Source of the DNA: Frigoribacterium sp. JB110
GTDB taxonomy: Bacteria > Actinomycetota > Actinomycetes > Actinomycetales > Microbacteriaceae
Reading direction: 5' to 3'
Assembly: GCF_900163665.1 (NCBI RefSeq)
Contig: NZ_FUIA01000021.1
Span: 1 to 51,402 of the forward strand
Length of the DNA: 51,402 nt
Of the stretch, positions 23,860 through 31,748 are shown piece by piece; the first letter of the stretch is position 1, and each line of letters opens with the position of its first letter. Under the pieces are notes generated by a model. The model had not been told where the DNA came from. It did no database searches and saw only the letters and a list, made by a program, of their open reading frames with translations. Both the position numbers and the translations under genes were made by a program.

Positions 23860-23974
23860 CTCCCGCCCTCCTGATCCGCAGGGCACGCCGATTGACATCG
23901 GCACCGCTCGACCTCACCGGTCGACGCACACAGACACACGCCCGCACAGGGCAGACACCGAAAGCATCATCATC

Positions 23975-24694
23975 ATGTCGAACGCAGTCGTTCTCAACCA
24001 GCAGTCCGCCGACCGCCGTCACCTCCGCGCCGTGCCCCCGCTCGACGAGCAGGCACAGGAGACCCCCGCCGCCTCGTCAGCCACGCACCTTCCCGCGGGC
24101 ACCGCACCGCGCGGCTTCGCCCTCTACGTCGGGCTCGACGAGGTCAAGGCCGCCATCGACGGCGTCAGCCTTCCGGTGCTCGTCGACGCCCTGCGCCGTA
24201 CGATCGCCGACCTCGCCCCCAGCGCCGACACATATGCCGCCGTCGCTCTCGCCCCCGAGCAGGCAGGCGGCCGCGACGTCGACGTCGTGCGCCTCGCCCT
24301 CAAGGAGCCAGGCGCCGTCCGCCGCCGCGAGCAGGAGGCACAGAAGACGCAGACCGCACAGGGCGTCGTCATCGATCTCTCCCGCAAGCGCATCGTGATC
24401 GACGGCGAGACCGCGACCCTCACATACAAGGAGTTCGAGCTGCTGCAGTACCTCGTGCTCCGCGAGGGCCACACGATCGAACGCTCCGAGCTCGTGAACT
24501 CGCTGTGGCAGGCCGGCGAGGAGGAGTCCCCCGGTGTGCGCACGATCGACGTGCACGTGCGACGCCTGCGCGCCAAGCTCGGCGCCTACGAGGACATCGT
24601 CCGCACCGTGCGCGGCCTCGGCTACCGCTTCGACCGCCACGCAGACGTCGCCGTCCGCTACGGCGCAGGCGCACCGTCGCCCGACGCGGTCTGA
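23975..24694 (+). CDS. Winged-helix DNA-binding protein without receiver domain
   Basis: 239 residues. C-terminal Trans_reg_C (OmpR-type) domain ~130-215: VVIDLSRKRIVIDGETATLTYKEFELLQYL, RSELVNSLW, then TIDVHVRRLRAKL and VRGLGYRF. The N-terminal ~130 residues are not a receiver: no Asp pocket or KPF motif is visible. They begin with a disordered stretch, then ALYVGLDEVKAAIDGVSLPVLVDALRRTIADLAP. Orphan regulator, probably DNA-binding and not phosphorylation-controlled. ATG 23975 is used; the Shine-Dalgarno is weak, and a GTG at 23828 would add 49 low-complexity residues. Confidence 0.78.
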   Translation: MSNAVVLNQQSADRRHLRAVPPLDEQAQETPAASSATHLPAGTAPRGFALYVGLDEVKAAIDGVSLPVLVDALRRTIADLAPSADTYAAVALAPEQAGGRDVDVVRLALKEPGAVRRREQEAQKTQTAQGVVIDLSRKRIVIDGETATLTYKEFELLQYLVLREGHTIERSELVNSLWQAGEEESPGVRTIDVHVRRLRAKLGAYEDIVRTVRGLGYRFDRHADVAVRYGAGAPSPDAV

Positions 24695-24779
24695 GCCTCG
24701 TTCGCTCGGAGTCGCCCCCAGCGGCGCGCGCCCTGACCGGCGCACAGCATCCGCACCCCTGAATGTCACAGGCGGCGCG

Positions 24780-24785
24780 TACCGT
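24780..24785 (+). promoter_or_regulatory. Leaderless -10 (TACCGT) of the DNA glycosylase gene
   Basis: TACCGT, 6 nt, then ATG at 24792. Confidence 0.6.
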
Positions 24786-24791
24786 TGACAC

Positions 24792-25766
24792 ATGATCGCC
24801 GCATATGCCCTCGCTCCGCGGTTCCGGCCGCGCACGGAGCAGACGGCACCGGATGGCGGTGCGCGACTGGAGAGCGAGTATCGCCCCAACGGCTCGCTCG
24901 ACCTGTTCGCGACGGTCGCCTGTCTCCAGCGGGGTCCTGGCGATCCGACGCAGACGATCGATCGGCCCGGCCGCATCATCTGGCGCGCCACGCGGACGCC
25001 GGAGGGCATCGCGACGCTCGCCCTGCGGCAGCGCGGCGACGGCACAGTGCGGCTTGCCGCGTGGGGGCCGGGGCGCGAGTGGGCGATCGCACAGGCTCCC
25101 GCCCTGTGCGGAGCGCACGACGACGCCGAGGGGTTCGACCCGCGCCACCCGCTCGTCGCCGAGGCTCACCACCGCAATCCCGGGCTCCGCCTGGGCCGCA
25201 CAGACCTGCTCTTCGACGCGCTCGCGCAGGTCATCATCGAGCAGAAGGTCACGCTGCGCCAGGCGTTCGGCGCATGGCGGCAGATCGTGTCGCGCTTCGG
25301 CGAGCGCGCGCCTGGCCCGACACCCGTCGCGCTCTTCGCCCCGCCGACGCCCGAGGGCTGGCGGCGCATCCCCTCGTGGGCGTGGCATCGCGCGGGGCTC
25401 GAGCCGCCCCAGTCGCGCACGATCGTCGCCGTCGCCGCTCGCGCGCCCGGCCTGGAGCGCGCCGCGGCCCGCGGTCACCTCGACTCGGCCATGAGGAGCC
25501 TGTACGGCATCGGGGAATGGACGATCGCGGAGACGCGCATCAGGGCGCTGGGCGACCCCGATGCCGTCAGCGTCGGTGACTACCACCTCGCACACCACGT
25601 CGGCTATGCCCTCACGGGCCACCGCGTCGACGATGCCGGCATGCTCGAACTGCTCGCGCCATGGGCGGGGCAGCGGCAGCGGGTCATCCGGCTCATCGGC
25701 GCCTCGGGCATCGCCGAACCCCGGCGCGGCGCGCGCGTGCACATGGAAGACCACCGTGACCGCTGA
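24792..25766 (+). CDS. DNA-3-methyladenine glycosylase 2 family (AlkA-like) protein
   Basis: 324 residues. Predicted base-excision-repair glycosylase removing alkylated purines. HhH-GPD core: QVIIEQKVTLRQAFGAWRQI, the helix-hairpin-helix LYGIGEWTIAETRIRALGDPDAV, and SVGDYHLAHHVGYALTGH, containing the likely catalytic Asp. The N-terminal ~100 residues form the AlkA_N-like beta domain (LESEYRPNGSLDLFATVACLQRG). No iron-sulfur Cys cluster at the C-terminus, as expected for AlkA. Start set by the leaderless -10. Confidence 0.85.
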   Translation: MIAAYALAPRFRPRTEQTAPDGGARLESEYRPNGSLDLFATVACLQRGPGDPTQTIDRPGRIIWRATRTPEGIATLALRQRGDGTVRLAAWGPGREWAIAQAPALCGAHDDAEGFDPRHPLVAEAHHRNPGLRLGRTDLLFDALAQVIIEQKVTLRQAFGAWRQIVSRFGERAPGPTPVALFAPPTPEGWRRIPSWAWHRAGLEPPQSRTIVAVAARAPGLERAAARGHLDSAMRSLYGIGEWTIAETRIRALGDPDAVSVGDYHLAHHVGYALTGHRVDDAGMLELLAPWAGQRQRVIRLIGASGIAEPRRGARVHMEDHRDR

Positions 25767-25799
25767 CCCCGCCGTTCGCGCCCGCACGCCTGCACGCGG

Positions 25800-25805
25800 C
25801 AGAAT
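25800..25805 (+). promoter_or_regulatory. Leaderless -10 (CAGAAT) of small membrane protein gene
   Basis: CAGAAT, 6 nt, then ATG at 25812. Confidence 0.5.
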
Positions 25806-25811
25806 GGCCTC

Positions 25812-26006
25812 ATGAGCCGATTGCGCACCCTCGCCTTCGCCCTGGCAGCGCTCGCGCTCGGTGCGCTCGTCGGCATCATCATGAGCAACATCTGGCTCGG
25901 TCTGACGATCGGCGTCATCATCGCGATCGTGCTGCTGATCAGCGGGCAGAGCAAGCGCGGCGGCAACCAGGGCGTGAACGACGACGACCACGGCATCGAG
26001 CTGTAG
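25812..26006 (+). CDS. Small two-helix membrane protein
   Basis: 64 residues: hydrophobic segments ~5-24 and ~27-43 (IWLGLTIGVIIAIVLLI), then a hydrophilic, acidic C-terminal tail (NDDDHGIEL). No family recognised. The leaderless -10 supports the start. A 14-bp palindrome, TCCGGACGTCCGGA (26025-26038), lies 19 nt after the stop and may terminate the transcript. Confidence 0.68.
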   Translation: MSRLRTLAFALAALALGALVGIIMSNIWLGLTIGVIIAIVLLISGQSKRGGNQGVNDDDHGIEL

Positions 26007-26080
26007 GCACGCTGCTCCGCCCGCTCCGGACGTCCGGATGCGACTCCCAGCGAATTCTGAGAACCGCTCTCACACGCGTC

Positions 26081-26097
26081 CGTTATCGGTTCGTTAC
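26081..26097. promoter_or_regulatory. GTTATC/GTTACC direct repeat, upstream MtrA-like box
   Basis: CGTTATCGGTTCGTTACC carries two half-sites 11 nt apart on the strand opposite to the downstream GTAAC pair. It lies about 220 nt before the lytic-transglycosylase gene. The rest of 26007-26303 holds only the promoter and second box. Confidence 0.3.
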
Positions 26098-26179
26098 CAA
26101 GCCCGCTCGAAGCCGCATGATCCGCACCGTGACGCGGATCATGCCTCGCCCCGCGAGACAAGCGCGCCCACAACGACTC

Positions 26180-26207
26180 TTGACACGCACAACCGCGTTC
26201 ATATCAT
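26180..26207 (+). promoter_or_regulatory. Promoter of the lytic-transglycosylase-like gene
   Basis: TTGACA (26180-26185), 16 nt, TATCAT (26202-26207), giving a 5' leader of about 90 nt. Confidence 0.55.
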
Positions 26208-26269
26208 TCGTCCAGCGTCGCGGCAGGCCGCACTCAGGAACTGGATGAGAGGGTCGACGGATCCCGAAA

Positions 26270-26285
26270 GTAACGACACGGTAAC
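26270..26285 (+). promoter_or_regulatory. GTAAC-N6-GTAAC direct repeat (MtrA-like box)
   Basis: GTAACGACACGGTAAC, 19 nt before the ATG. Direct repeats of this type at 11-nt spacing resemble sites reported for MtrA, the OmpR regulator of wall-hydrolase genes in actinobacteria. Placement downstream of the promoter would favour repression. Confidence 0.35.
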
Positions 26286-26303
26286 GTCGACCCGAAAGCC
26301 GCT

Positions 26304-27137
26304 ATGCCCCACGATTCGTCCCTCCCCGAGGCTGCTCCCGTCGCACCAGAGCGCGTCCAGAAGCCCCGCCGCGCTCTCCGCTTCGCCGCCCTCGGCGCGC
26401 TCGTAGCGGGAATCGTCGTCAGCGGCGCGATCGTCGTCTCCGCGCAGACTGCCGCTCATCCCGAGGCGACCGCCGGCGTCTCCACGGAAGCCGCGGATGA
26501 GTCGATCGAGCTGTCGATCGGCGCCGAGGAGCTCGGCGACGCCGAATCGGCGCTGGACAAGGCGAAGACCGCGCTCAGCGGTGCCGCCTCCAGCGTCGAC
26601 ACGGACGACCTCGAGGCGTACGTGGGCGAGCTCACGGACTACGAAGAGCTCCCCCGCGACCAGGTCATCGGGCTCACCGCGAGCGCGTCCAGCGAGGCAC
26701 AGGCTGTCGTCACCGCGACGGCACAGCTGCACGAACAGAAGGCACTCGAGGAGCAGCGCAAGCAGGAGGAGCGCAAAGCCGCGAAGGAGGCTGAGCGCAA
26801 AGCCGCCGAGGCGATCACGAACGCACAGTCGCCCGCCGGCGCGCGAGCGGCCGCACAGGACATCGCCGCAAACGAGTTCGGCTGGGGCTCCGACCAGTTC
26901 GGCTGCCTGTCGAACCTGTGGCAGAAGGAATCCGGCTGGAACTACCAGGCCACCAACCCCTCGAGCGGCGCGTACGGCATTCCCCAGTCGCTCCCCGGCG
27001 CGAAGATGTCCACGGTCGCCGGTGACTGGCAGACCAACCCGCTCACGCAGATCCGGTGGGGCCTGACGTACATCCAGGCGACATACGGCGCCCCGTGCGC
27101 GGCATGGGGGCACTCCCAGTCCGTCAACTGGTACTGA
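26304..27137 (+). CDS. Secreted/anchored lytic-transglycosylase-like cell-wall protein
   Basis: 277 residues. Basic N-terminus, then a hydrophobic segment ~28-47 (signal or anchor), an acidic helical linker with an A/E/K-rich coiled coil (~150-172, KQEERKAAKEAERKAAE), and a C-terminal SLT/Rpf-like domain ~190-277: LSNLWQKESGWNYQATNP with the likely catalytic Glu, then GAYGIPQSLPG and ending CAAWGHSQSVNWY. This architecture is common for wall-remodelling or resuscitation-type proteins of actinobacteria. No strong Shine-Dalgarno before ATG 26304. Convergent with the siderophore importer operon. Confidence 0.82.
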   Translation: MPHDSSLPEAAPVAPERVQKPRRALRFAALGALVAGIVVSGAIVVSAQTAAHPEATAGVSTEAADESIELSIGAEELGDAESALDKAKTALSGAASSVDTDDLEAYVGELTDYEELPRDQVIGLTASASSEAQAVVTATAQLHEQKALEEQRKQEERKAAKEAERKAAEAITNAQSPAGARAAAQDIAANEFGWGSDQFGCLSNLWQKESGWNYQATNPSSGAYGIPQSLPGAKMSTVAGDWQTNPLTQIRWGLTYIQATYGAPCAAWGHSQSVNWY

Positions 27138-27154
27138 AGCGCGGGCCTGCCCGT

Positions 27155-27913
27155 TCAGCTGTAGTACAGCGCGACGGGCCTGCCGTCGATCTGGCGCACG
27201 TCCACTTCGGTGTCGTAGACGCGGCCCAGGACATCCGGGGTCATGATCTCGTCACGACCGGCGTCGGCGACCACTCGGCCGTCGCGCATCGCAATGATCC
27301 GGTCGCTGTGCGTCGAGGCGAAGTTGATGTCGTGCAGCACGATGATGATGCGCTTGCCGAGCTCGTCGGCCATCCGGCGCACGAGCCGCATGATCTCGGA
27401 CATGTGCTTCAGATCGAGGTTGTTGAGCGGCTCGTCCAGCAGCACGTACTTCGTGTCCTGCGCGAGCACCATCGCGACGAACGCACGCTGACGCTGACCG
27501 CCGGACAGCTCGTCGAGGAAACGTCCGCGGAGGTCGCCGAGGTCGAGGTAGTCGATCGCCTCGTCGATCTTGTCGCGGTCCTCGGTCGTCAGCCTGCCCT
27601 GCGAGTGCGGGAAGCGGCCGAACTCCACCAGATCCGCCACCGTCAGGCGTGCGGCGATCGTGTTGTCCTGTCGCAGCACGGCGATCGTCCGCGCCAGGTC
27701 GCGGCTCGCCGCTCGGGACACGCTCTGTCCGTCGATGCGGATGTCGCCGGCATCCGGCGCGATCAGGCGCCCGACGATTCCGAACAGCGTCGACTTGCCC
27801 GCGCCGTTCGGCCCGATCAGCGCCGTGACGCCCTCACCGCCGAGCTCGAGCGAGACGTCGTCGAGCACGGTCGTTCCGTTGTAGCGCTTGGTGGCGCCGT
27901 CGAGCACGATCAT
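27155..27913 (-). CDS. Iron-siderophore ABC transporter, ATP-binding protein
   Basis: 252 residues. Cytoplasmic ATPase powering the importer encoded by the next three genes upstream. Walker A GPNGAGKST, Q-loop LRQDN, signature LSGGQRQRAFVAMVLAQ, Walker B YVLLDEPLNNLD and H-loop VLHDINF are all present. The LRQDNTIAARLTVADLVEFGRFPHSQG segment is typical of the FecE/YclP/CeuD siderophore class. Its ATG overlaps the stop of the preceding permease (ATGA). Last gene of the operon. Confidence 0.92.
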   Translation of the reverse strand: MIVLDGATKRYNGTTVLDDVSLELGGEGVTALIGPNGAGKSTLFGIVGRLIAPDAGDIRIDGQSVSRAASRDLARTIAVLRQDNTIAARLTVADLVEFGRFPHSQGRLTTEDRDKIDEAIDYLDLGDLRGRFLDELSGGQRQRAFVAMVLAQDTKYVLLDEPLNNLDLKHMSEIMRLVRRMADELGKRIIIVLHDINFASTHSDRIIAMRDGRVVADAGRDEIMTPDVLGRVYDTEVDVRQIDGRPVALYYS

Positions 27914-28935
27914 CGCGCCCCCTTTCGCAGCACGAGATAGAGGAAGAACAGGCCGCCGGCGAACTCGATGATGGTCGAGAGCGCGCCGCCGAAGCCGAAC
28001 AGCTGCTCGAGCAGGATCTGGCCGCCGAGCAGACACACCATGCCGAGGAGGACTGCGACCGGAAGGGTCCAGCGGTGCCGGAACGAACCGGCGTACGAGT
28101 ACGCGAGGTTCGCCACGATCAGTCCGAAGAACAGGATCGGGCCGACCAGCGCGGTGGAAGCGGCCACCATGACCGACACGACCAGGAACAGCACCATCAC
28201 CATCCGGCGATGGTTGATGCCCAGCCCGATCGCCACCGGCTCGCCGAGCGTGAGCACGTCGAGCTTCGACAGCAGCGGCACCAGCACAGCGCCTCCTGCG
28301 GCGACGAGCAGCGCCGTGAACACGAGCAGCGTCGGGTCGGGTCGGGTGAGCGAGGCGAACATCGCGTCGGTGACGACCTGGAAGTCGAGCGGGTCGAGCA
28401 TGCGCTGCAACCACTCGGTGATGCTGCGGAAGAACGTGCCGAGCACGATGCCGACCAGCAGCATCAGGTGGATCGAGCGCCGTCTGCCGCCGAACATCCA
28501 CGTGAACAGGATCACGCTGAAGCCGACCATGACGCCGACCTGCAGCACCCACAGCGTCATGCTGTCTGCAGCGAGGAAGCCGGTGGCGCCGAAGGCGAAC
28601 ACCATCGCCGTCGTGATCAGGCCGTAGAACGAGTCGAATCCCATGATCGACGGGGTGAGGATGCGGTTCTGCGTGATGGTGTGGAACACGACAGTCGAGA
28701 TGCCGACAGCGGTGGCGACGACGGCCATCGCGGCGATCGTCAGGCCCCGGATCTTCGCGGCGAAGGCGTAGGAGCCGGGAACGTCGTAGAGCAGGTAGAA
28801 CACGGCGAGCGCAGCGACGACCGCGCCCAGCAGTGCCAACCGCCGCGCCGGGCTCGCCCAGAGGCTCCGGATGCCGCGGCGCGGCGCGGCATCCGACGCT
28901 GCGCCTGTGGAAGCGGTGCGGATGTCAGTGGACAC
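27910..28935 (-). CDS. Iron-siderophore ABC transporter permease (FecCD family)
   Basis: 341 residues, with ~9 hydrophobic segments in the FecCD fold. Hallmark GEPVAIGLGINHRR (cytoplasmic coupling loop) and ALVGPILFFGLIVANLAY are visible. It resembles the second permease (YclO/CeuC-like) of petrobactin/catecholate-type importers. A 28-residue polar N-terminus precedes TM1. Its start overlaps the upstream permease by 11 nt and its stop overlaps the ATPase start. Confidence 0.9.
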   Translation of the reverse strand: MSTDIRTASTGAASDAAPRRGIRSLWASPARRLALLGAVVAALAVFYLLYDVPGSYAFAAKIRGLTIAAMAVVATAVGISTVVFHTITQNRILTPSIMGFDSFYGLITTAMVFAFGATGFLAADSMTLWVLQVGVMVGFSVILFTWMFGGRRRSIHLMLLVGIVLGTFFRSITEWLQRMLDPLDFQVVTDAMFASLTRPDPTLLVFTALLVAAGGAVLVPLLSKLDVLTLGEPVAIGLGINHRRMVMVLFLVVSVMVAASTALVGPILFFGLIVANLAYSYAGSFRHRWTLPVAVLLGMVCLLGGQILLEQLFGFGGALSTIIEFAGGLFFLYLVLRKGAR

Positions 28936-29935
28936 GACCCCTCCTTCGCAGCAGGAGCCACAGGAACAGGCCCGCCCCGATCACGCCGACGACGACCGAG
29001 AGCGGGATCTCGTAGGGGAACCGCACGAGGCGTGCGACGATGTCGCAGGCGACGACGAACACTGCGCCGAGTCCGGCGACCCATGGGATCGCTCTGCGCA
29101 CGTTGTCGCCGATGATGAGGCTGACGATGTTCGGCACGACCAGCCCGAGGAAGGGCAGCATGCCCGCCGTGACCAGCACGCATGCCGTGATCACGGCGAT
29201 GAGGATCATGCCGATCGCGATGACGCGACGATAGTTCAGGCCGAGATTGGTCGCGAACTCCTCCCCCATGCCGATCACGCTGAACCGGTCGGCGGCGATC
29301 CATGCGATGACGACCATCGCCCCGGCGATCCAGAGGAACTCGTATCGGCCGCGCATCACCGTCGCGAACGAGCCCTGCGACCACTGACCGAGCGACTGCA
29401 GCAGGTCGAGCCTGTAGGCGAAGAACGTCGTCACCGCACCGACGACCCCGCCGAGCATGATGCCGACCAGCGGCACCAGCACGAGCGATCGCACGGGAAC
29501 GAACCGGATGATCCGCAGGAACACCCAGGTGCCGAACAGTGCGCACACGGCGACCACGGCCATCCGGAGCACGATCGGCATGCCGGGGAAGAACACCAGC
29601 GCGGCGAGCATGCCGAGCGCGCCGAATTCCGTCACGCCCGTCGTCGACGGCTCGACGAACTTGTTGCGCACGAGCATCTGCATGATCAGGCCGGCGATGC
29701 CGAGCGATGCACCGACCAGTATGAGCGCGAGCGTGCGCGGCATGCGGCTCGCAGCGAGCAGGAACAGCGCGTCCTCATCGCGCGAGGCGATGGCGCCGAG
29801 GGACACGGATTCCGAGGCTCCGATGAGCAGGCTCATGGCGGCCAGCACCACGAGGAACACGCCGATGAGCACCCCCACCCAGGTGCGCACGGGGCGCCGG
29901 GTGGGGGTGCTCTTGGCTGTGGCGGTCGTCGTCAC
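28925..29935 (-). CDS. Iron-siderophore ABC transporter permease (FecCD family)
   Basis: 336 residues, first permease of the pair (YclN/CeuB-like). The coupling-loop region is IGMGEEFATNLGLNYRR, and GMLPFLGLVVPNIVSLIIGDN and RLVRFPYEIPLSVVVGVIGAGLFLWLLLRR mark the C-terminal membrane helices. It forms the membrane channel with the neighbouring permease. It starts 36 nt after the binding-protein gene, in the same operon under the iron boxes. Confidence 0.9.
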   Translation of the reverse strand: MTTTATAKSTPTRRPVRTWVGVLIGVFLVVLAAMSLLIGASESVSLGAIASRDEDALFLLAASRMPRTLALILVGASLGIAGLIMQMLVRNKFVEPSTTGVTEFGALGMLAALVFFPGMPIVLRMAVVAVCALFGTWVFLRIIRFVPVRSLVLVPLVGIMLGGVVGAVTTFFAYRLDLLQSLGQWSQGSFATVMRGRYEFLWIAGAMVVIAWIAADRFSVIGMGEEFATNLGLNYRRVIAIGMILIAVITACVLVTAGMLPFLGLVVPNIVSLIIGDNVRRAIPWVAGLGAVFVVACDIVARLVRFPYEIPLSVVVGVIGAGLFLWLLLRRRGRVH

Positions 29936-29971
29936 GACGATGCCGGTACCGCGGTCACGAACGACTGCGGA

Positions 29972-30991
29972 TCAGGAGATCGCGTTCGCGATGTCGTCGA
30001 TCATGATCTGCGCGGTCTCGAGACCGCCGAACACGATGTACCAGGCGGTCGGGTCGAGGTAGACGATCTGGTCGTTCTCCCACGCCGTGGTGCTGTGCAC
30101 GATCTCGTTGTCGAGCACGACCTCGGCAGTCTGAGCGCCCTCCTCGGCGACGGCCGCGTTGCGGTCGGTGACGAAGAGGTAGTCGGGGTCGTAGTCCTCG
30201 AGGAATTCGAACGAGACCGGCTCACCGTGCGTGGCTTCCTCGATGTCGTCGGTGATCGGCTGCACGCCGAAGACGTCGTAGACGAGGCCGCCGCGGAGGT
30301 TGCGGCCGGAGTAGTCGCCATCGGAGGGCTTGAGTGCGCTGATGCTGTCGCCGGCGACCATCACACTGAGACCGGTGCCGATGTCGGCCGTCTTCGCCCT
30401 GACGTCCTCGATCTGCGCCTCGATGTCGTCGATCGCGGCCTGCGCCTCGTCCTCGGCGCCGAGCACCTCGCCGAGGAAGGCGGTGTTGCGCTCGAGCGTC
30501 TCTTCGAACGACCCCTCGGAGGAGAGGTTCACGGTAGGGGCGATCCCCTTGAGATCCTCGTAGAGCGCGGCGGAGCGGCCGGCCACGATGATCAGCTCGG
30601 GCTGGGCCGCTTCGATCTCGACGAGGTCCGCCTCGAAGAGGGTGCCTGCGTTGAAGGCGTCGTCTGCGACGCCGTCGGCCAGGTAGTCGGGCACGGAGTC
30701 GAGCGGGGCGCCGATCGCGGCGGGGCCGCCGAGTGCGGCCCAGGTGTCGAGCGAGGCCATGTCGAAGAAGACGACGCTCTCGGGGCTCTTCGGCACGTCG
30801 ACCGTCTCCTCGACGTACTCCGGCTCTTCGTCCTCACCTGCCACGTTCTGCTGGAACGTGAACTCGATGGTCTCACCGCTGCCATCATCGCCGGAGGCGG
30901 CGTCGGCGTCGTTCGACGATGCGCAGCCGGCGAGCGCGAGCGCCGAGGCGGCGACGATGGACAGCGTCACGAGCGGACGGTTCAGAGCCAT
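29972..30991 (-). CDS. Iron-siderophore-binding lipoprotein
   Basis: 339 residues. Signal peptide with lipobox LALAGC (lipidated Cys23), then an acidic linker and a helical-backbone binding protein: PESVVFFDMASLDTWAALG, AAQPELIIVAGRSAALYEDL, and DPDYLFVTDRNAA. Closest in pattern to FatB/CeuE/YclQ, which bind catecholate or petrobactin-type ferric siderophores; the ligand cannot be fixed from sequence. First gene of the operon, with AGGAG before ATG 30991 and two IdeR-type boxes upstream, so expression should rise in iron limitation. Confidence 0.9.
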   Translation of the reverse strand: MALNRPLVTLSIVAASALALAGCASSNDADAASGDDGSGETIEFTFQQNVAGEDEEPEYVEETVDVPKSPESVVFFDMASLDTWAALGGPAAIGAPLDSVPDYLADGVADDAFNAGTLFEADLVEIEAAQPELIIVAGRSAALYEDLKGIAPTVNLSSEGSFEETLERNTAFLGEVLGAEDEAQAAIDDIEAQIEDVRAKTADIGTGLSVMVAGDSISALKPSDGDYSGRNLRGGLVYDVFGVQPITDDIEEATHGEPVSFEFLEDYDPDYLFVTDRNAAVAEEGAQTAEVVLDNEIVHSTTAWENDQIVYLDPTAWYIVFGGLETAQIMIDDIANAIS

Positions 30992-31058
30992 GTGTGTTCT
31001 CCTGTGTGGTCGGGCGCGCAGTGTGCAGCGCGCTCCGTGAGGGCGGTCGGATCGGAAG

Positions 31059-31077
31059 TTAGGGTAACCATACCTAG
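31059..31077 (-). promoter_or_regulatory. Iron box 1 (IdeR/DtxR-type)
   Basis: TTAGGGTAACCATACCTAG is a near match to the 19-bp consensus TTAGGNTANNCTNACCTAA, 68 nt upstream of the siderophore-binding lipoprotein gene. Confidence 0.8.
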
Positions 31078-31084
31078 ACCCGAA

Positions 31085-31103
31085 TGTAGGTTAGCCTAAC
31101 CAC
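31085..31103 (-). promoter_or_regulatory. Iron box 2 (IdeR/DtxR-type)
   Basis: TGTAGGTTAGCCTAACCAC, with a perfect inner palindrome GGTTAGCCTAACC, lies 26 bp from box 1 (about 2.5 turns). It is 46 nt from the -10 of the divergent bcp gene. Confidence 0.85.
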
Positions 31104-31148
31104 TCAACGTGCGCCAATCTCTGCGCGTCGCGCATTGCCAGCGGCACG

Positions 31149-31154
31149 TAACCT
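31149..31154 (+). promoter_or_regulatory. Leaderless -10 (TAACCT) of bcp
   Basis: TAACCT, 6 nt, then ATG at 31161. Confidence 0.6.
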
Positions 31155-31160
31155 GGAGTC

Positions 31161-31634
31161 ATGACTGATCAACTCATTCCGGGTAATCCCGCGCCAGAGT
31201 TCACATTGAACGACCAGGACGGCAACGCCGTCTCGCTCGCCGACTACCGTGGCAAGAACGTCGTGCTGTACTTCTACCCCGCGGCGATGACGCCGGGCTG
31301 CACCACACAGGCGTGCGACTTCCGCGACTCGATCTCCTCGCTCACCGGCGCCGGCTACTCCGTACTCGGCGTCTCCCGCGACGATCCGGCGAAGCTGAAG
31401 CAGTTCGCCGAGCGCGACGAGCTGCCTTTCCCGCTGCTGAGCGACCCCGATCACAGCGTGCACGAGGCGTACGCGACATGGGGCGAGAAGATGAACTACG
31501 GCAAGAAGGTCGAGGGCGTCATCCGCTCCACGTTCGTGATCGACGAGAACGGAACCGTCACCCACGCGCAGTACAACGTCAAGGCGACCGGCCACGTCGC
31601 ACGCCTGCGCAAGCAGCTCGCCATCGACGCATAG
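31161..31634 (+). CDS. bcp: Bcp/PrxQ-type thiol peroxiredoxin
   Basis: 157 residues. Reduces hydrogen and organic peroxides with thioredoxin as likely reductant. Peroxidatic Cys47 and resolving Cys52 are in AAMTPGCTTQACDFRD, the spacing of atypical two-Cys PrxQ enzymes; FTLNDQDGNAVSLADYRGKNVVLYFYP is the family N-terminus. Cytoplasmic. Divergent from the iron importer, sharing the intergenic region with two iron boxes, so it may respond indirectly to iron or oxidative stress (inference). Start fixed by the leaderless -10. Confidence 0.93.
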   Translation: MTDQLIPGNPAPEFTLNDQDGNAVSLADYRGKNVVLYFYPAAMTPGCTTQACDFRDSISSLTGAGYSVLGVSRDDPAKLKQFAERDELPFPLLSDPDHSVHEAYATWGEKMNYGKKVEGVIRSTFVIDENGTVTHAQYNVKATGHVARLRKQLAIDA

Positions 31635-31655
31635 CCGGCCAGCGCCGCGCCGCGC

Positions 31656-31738
31656 CGCGAGCGTACCTCTTTGTTTTCGAGTGGACCTTTTGGATCCGGA
31701 TCCAAGTGGTACAGCCGATCACAAGGGGTACGCTCGCG
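31656..31738. repeat. Large imperfect palindrome between convergent genes
   Basis: Outer arms: CGCGAGCGTACCTCTTTGT (31656-31674) and ACAAGGGGTACGCTCGCG (31721-31738). At the centre is the perfect 16-bp palindrome TTGGATCCGGATCCAA (31690-31705). It separates convergent bcp and the flavin-oxidase-like gene and probably ends both transcripts. A partial copy of the right arm recurs near 33314. Confidence 0.65.
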
Positions 31739-31748
31739 CTGCCGGATG

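Noticed and set aside
23468..24022. 184-codon minus-strand frame upstream of the winged-helix gene
   Set aside because: No ribosome-binding site or -10, mixed composition, and it opposes the better supported plus-strand promoter and leader ORF.
28871..31099. 742-codon plus-strand open frame opposite the siderophore ABC genes
   Set aside because: It is a mirror of the FecCD permease and binding-protein genes. The product is His/Asp/Arg-rich with no domain, and the minus-strand genes have clear motifs, lipobox and ATGA overlaps.
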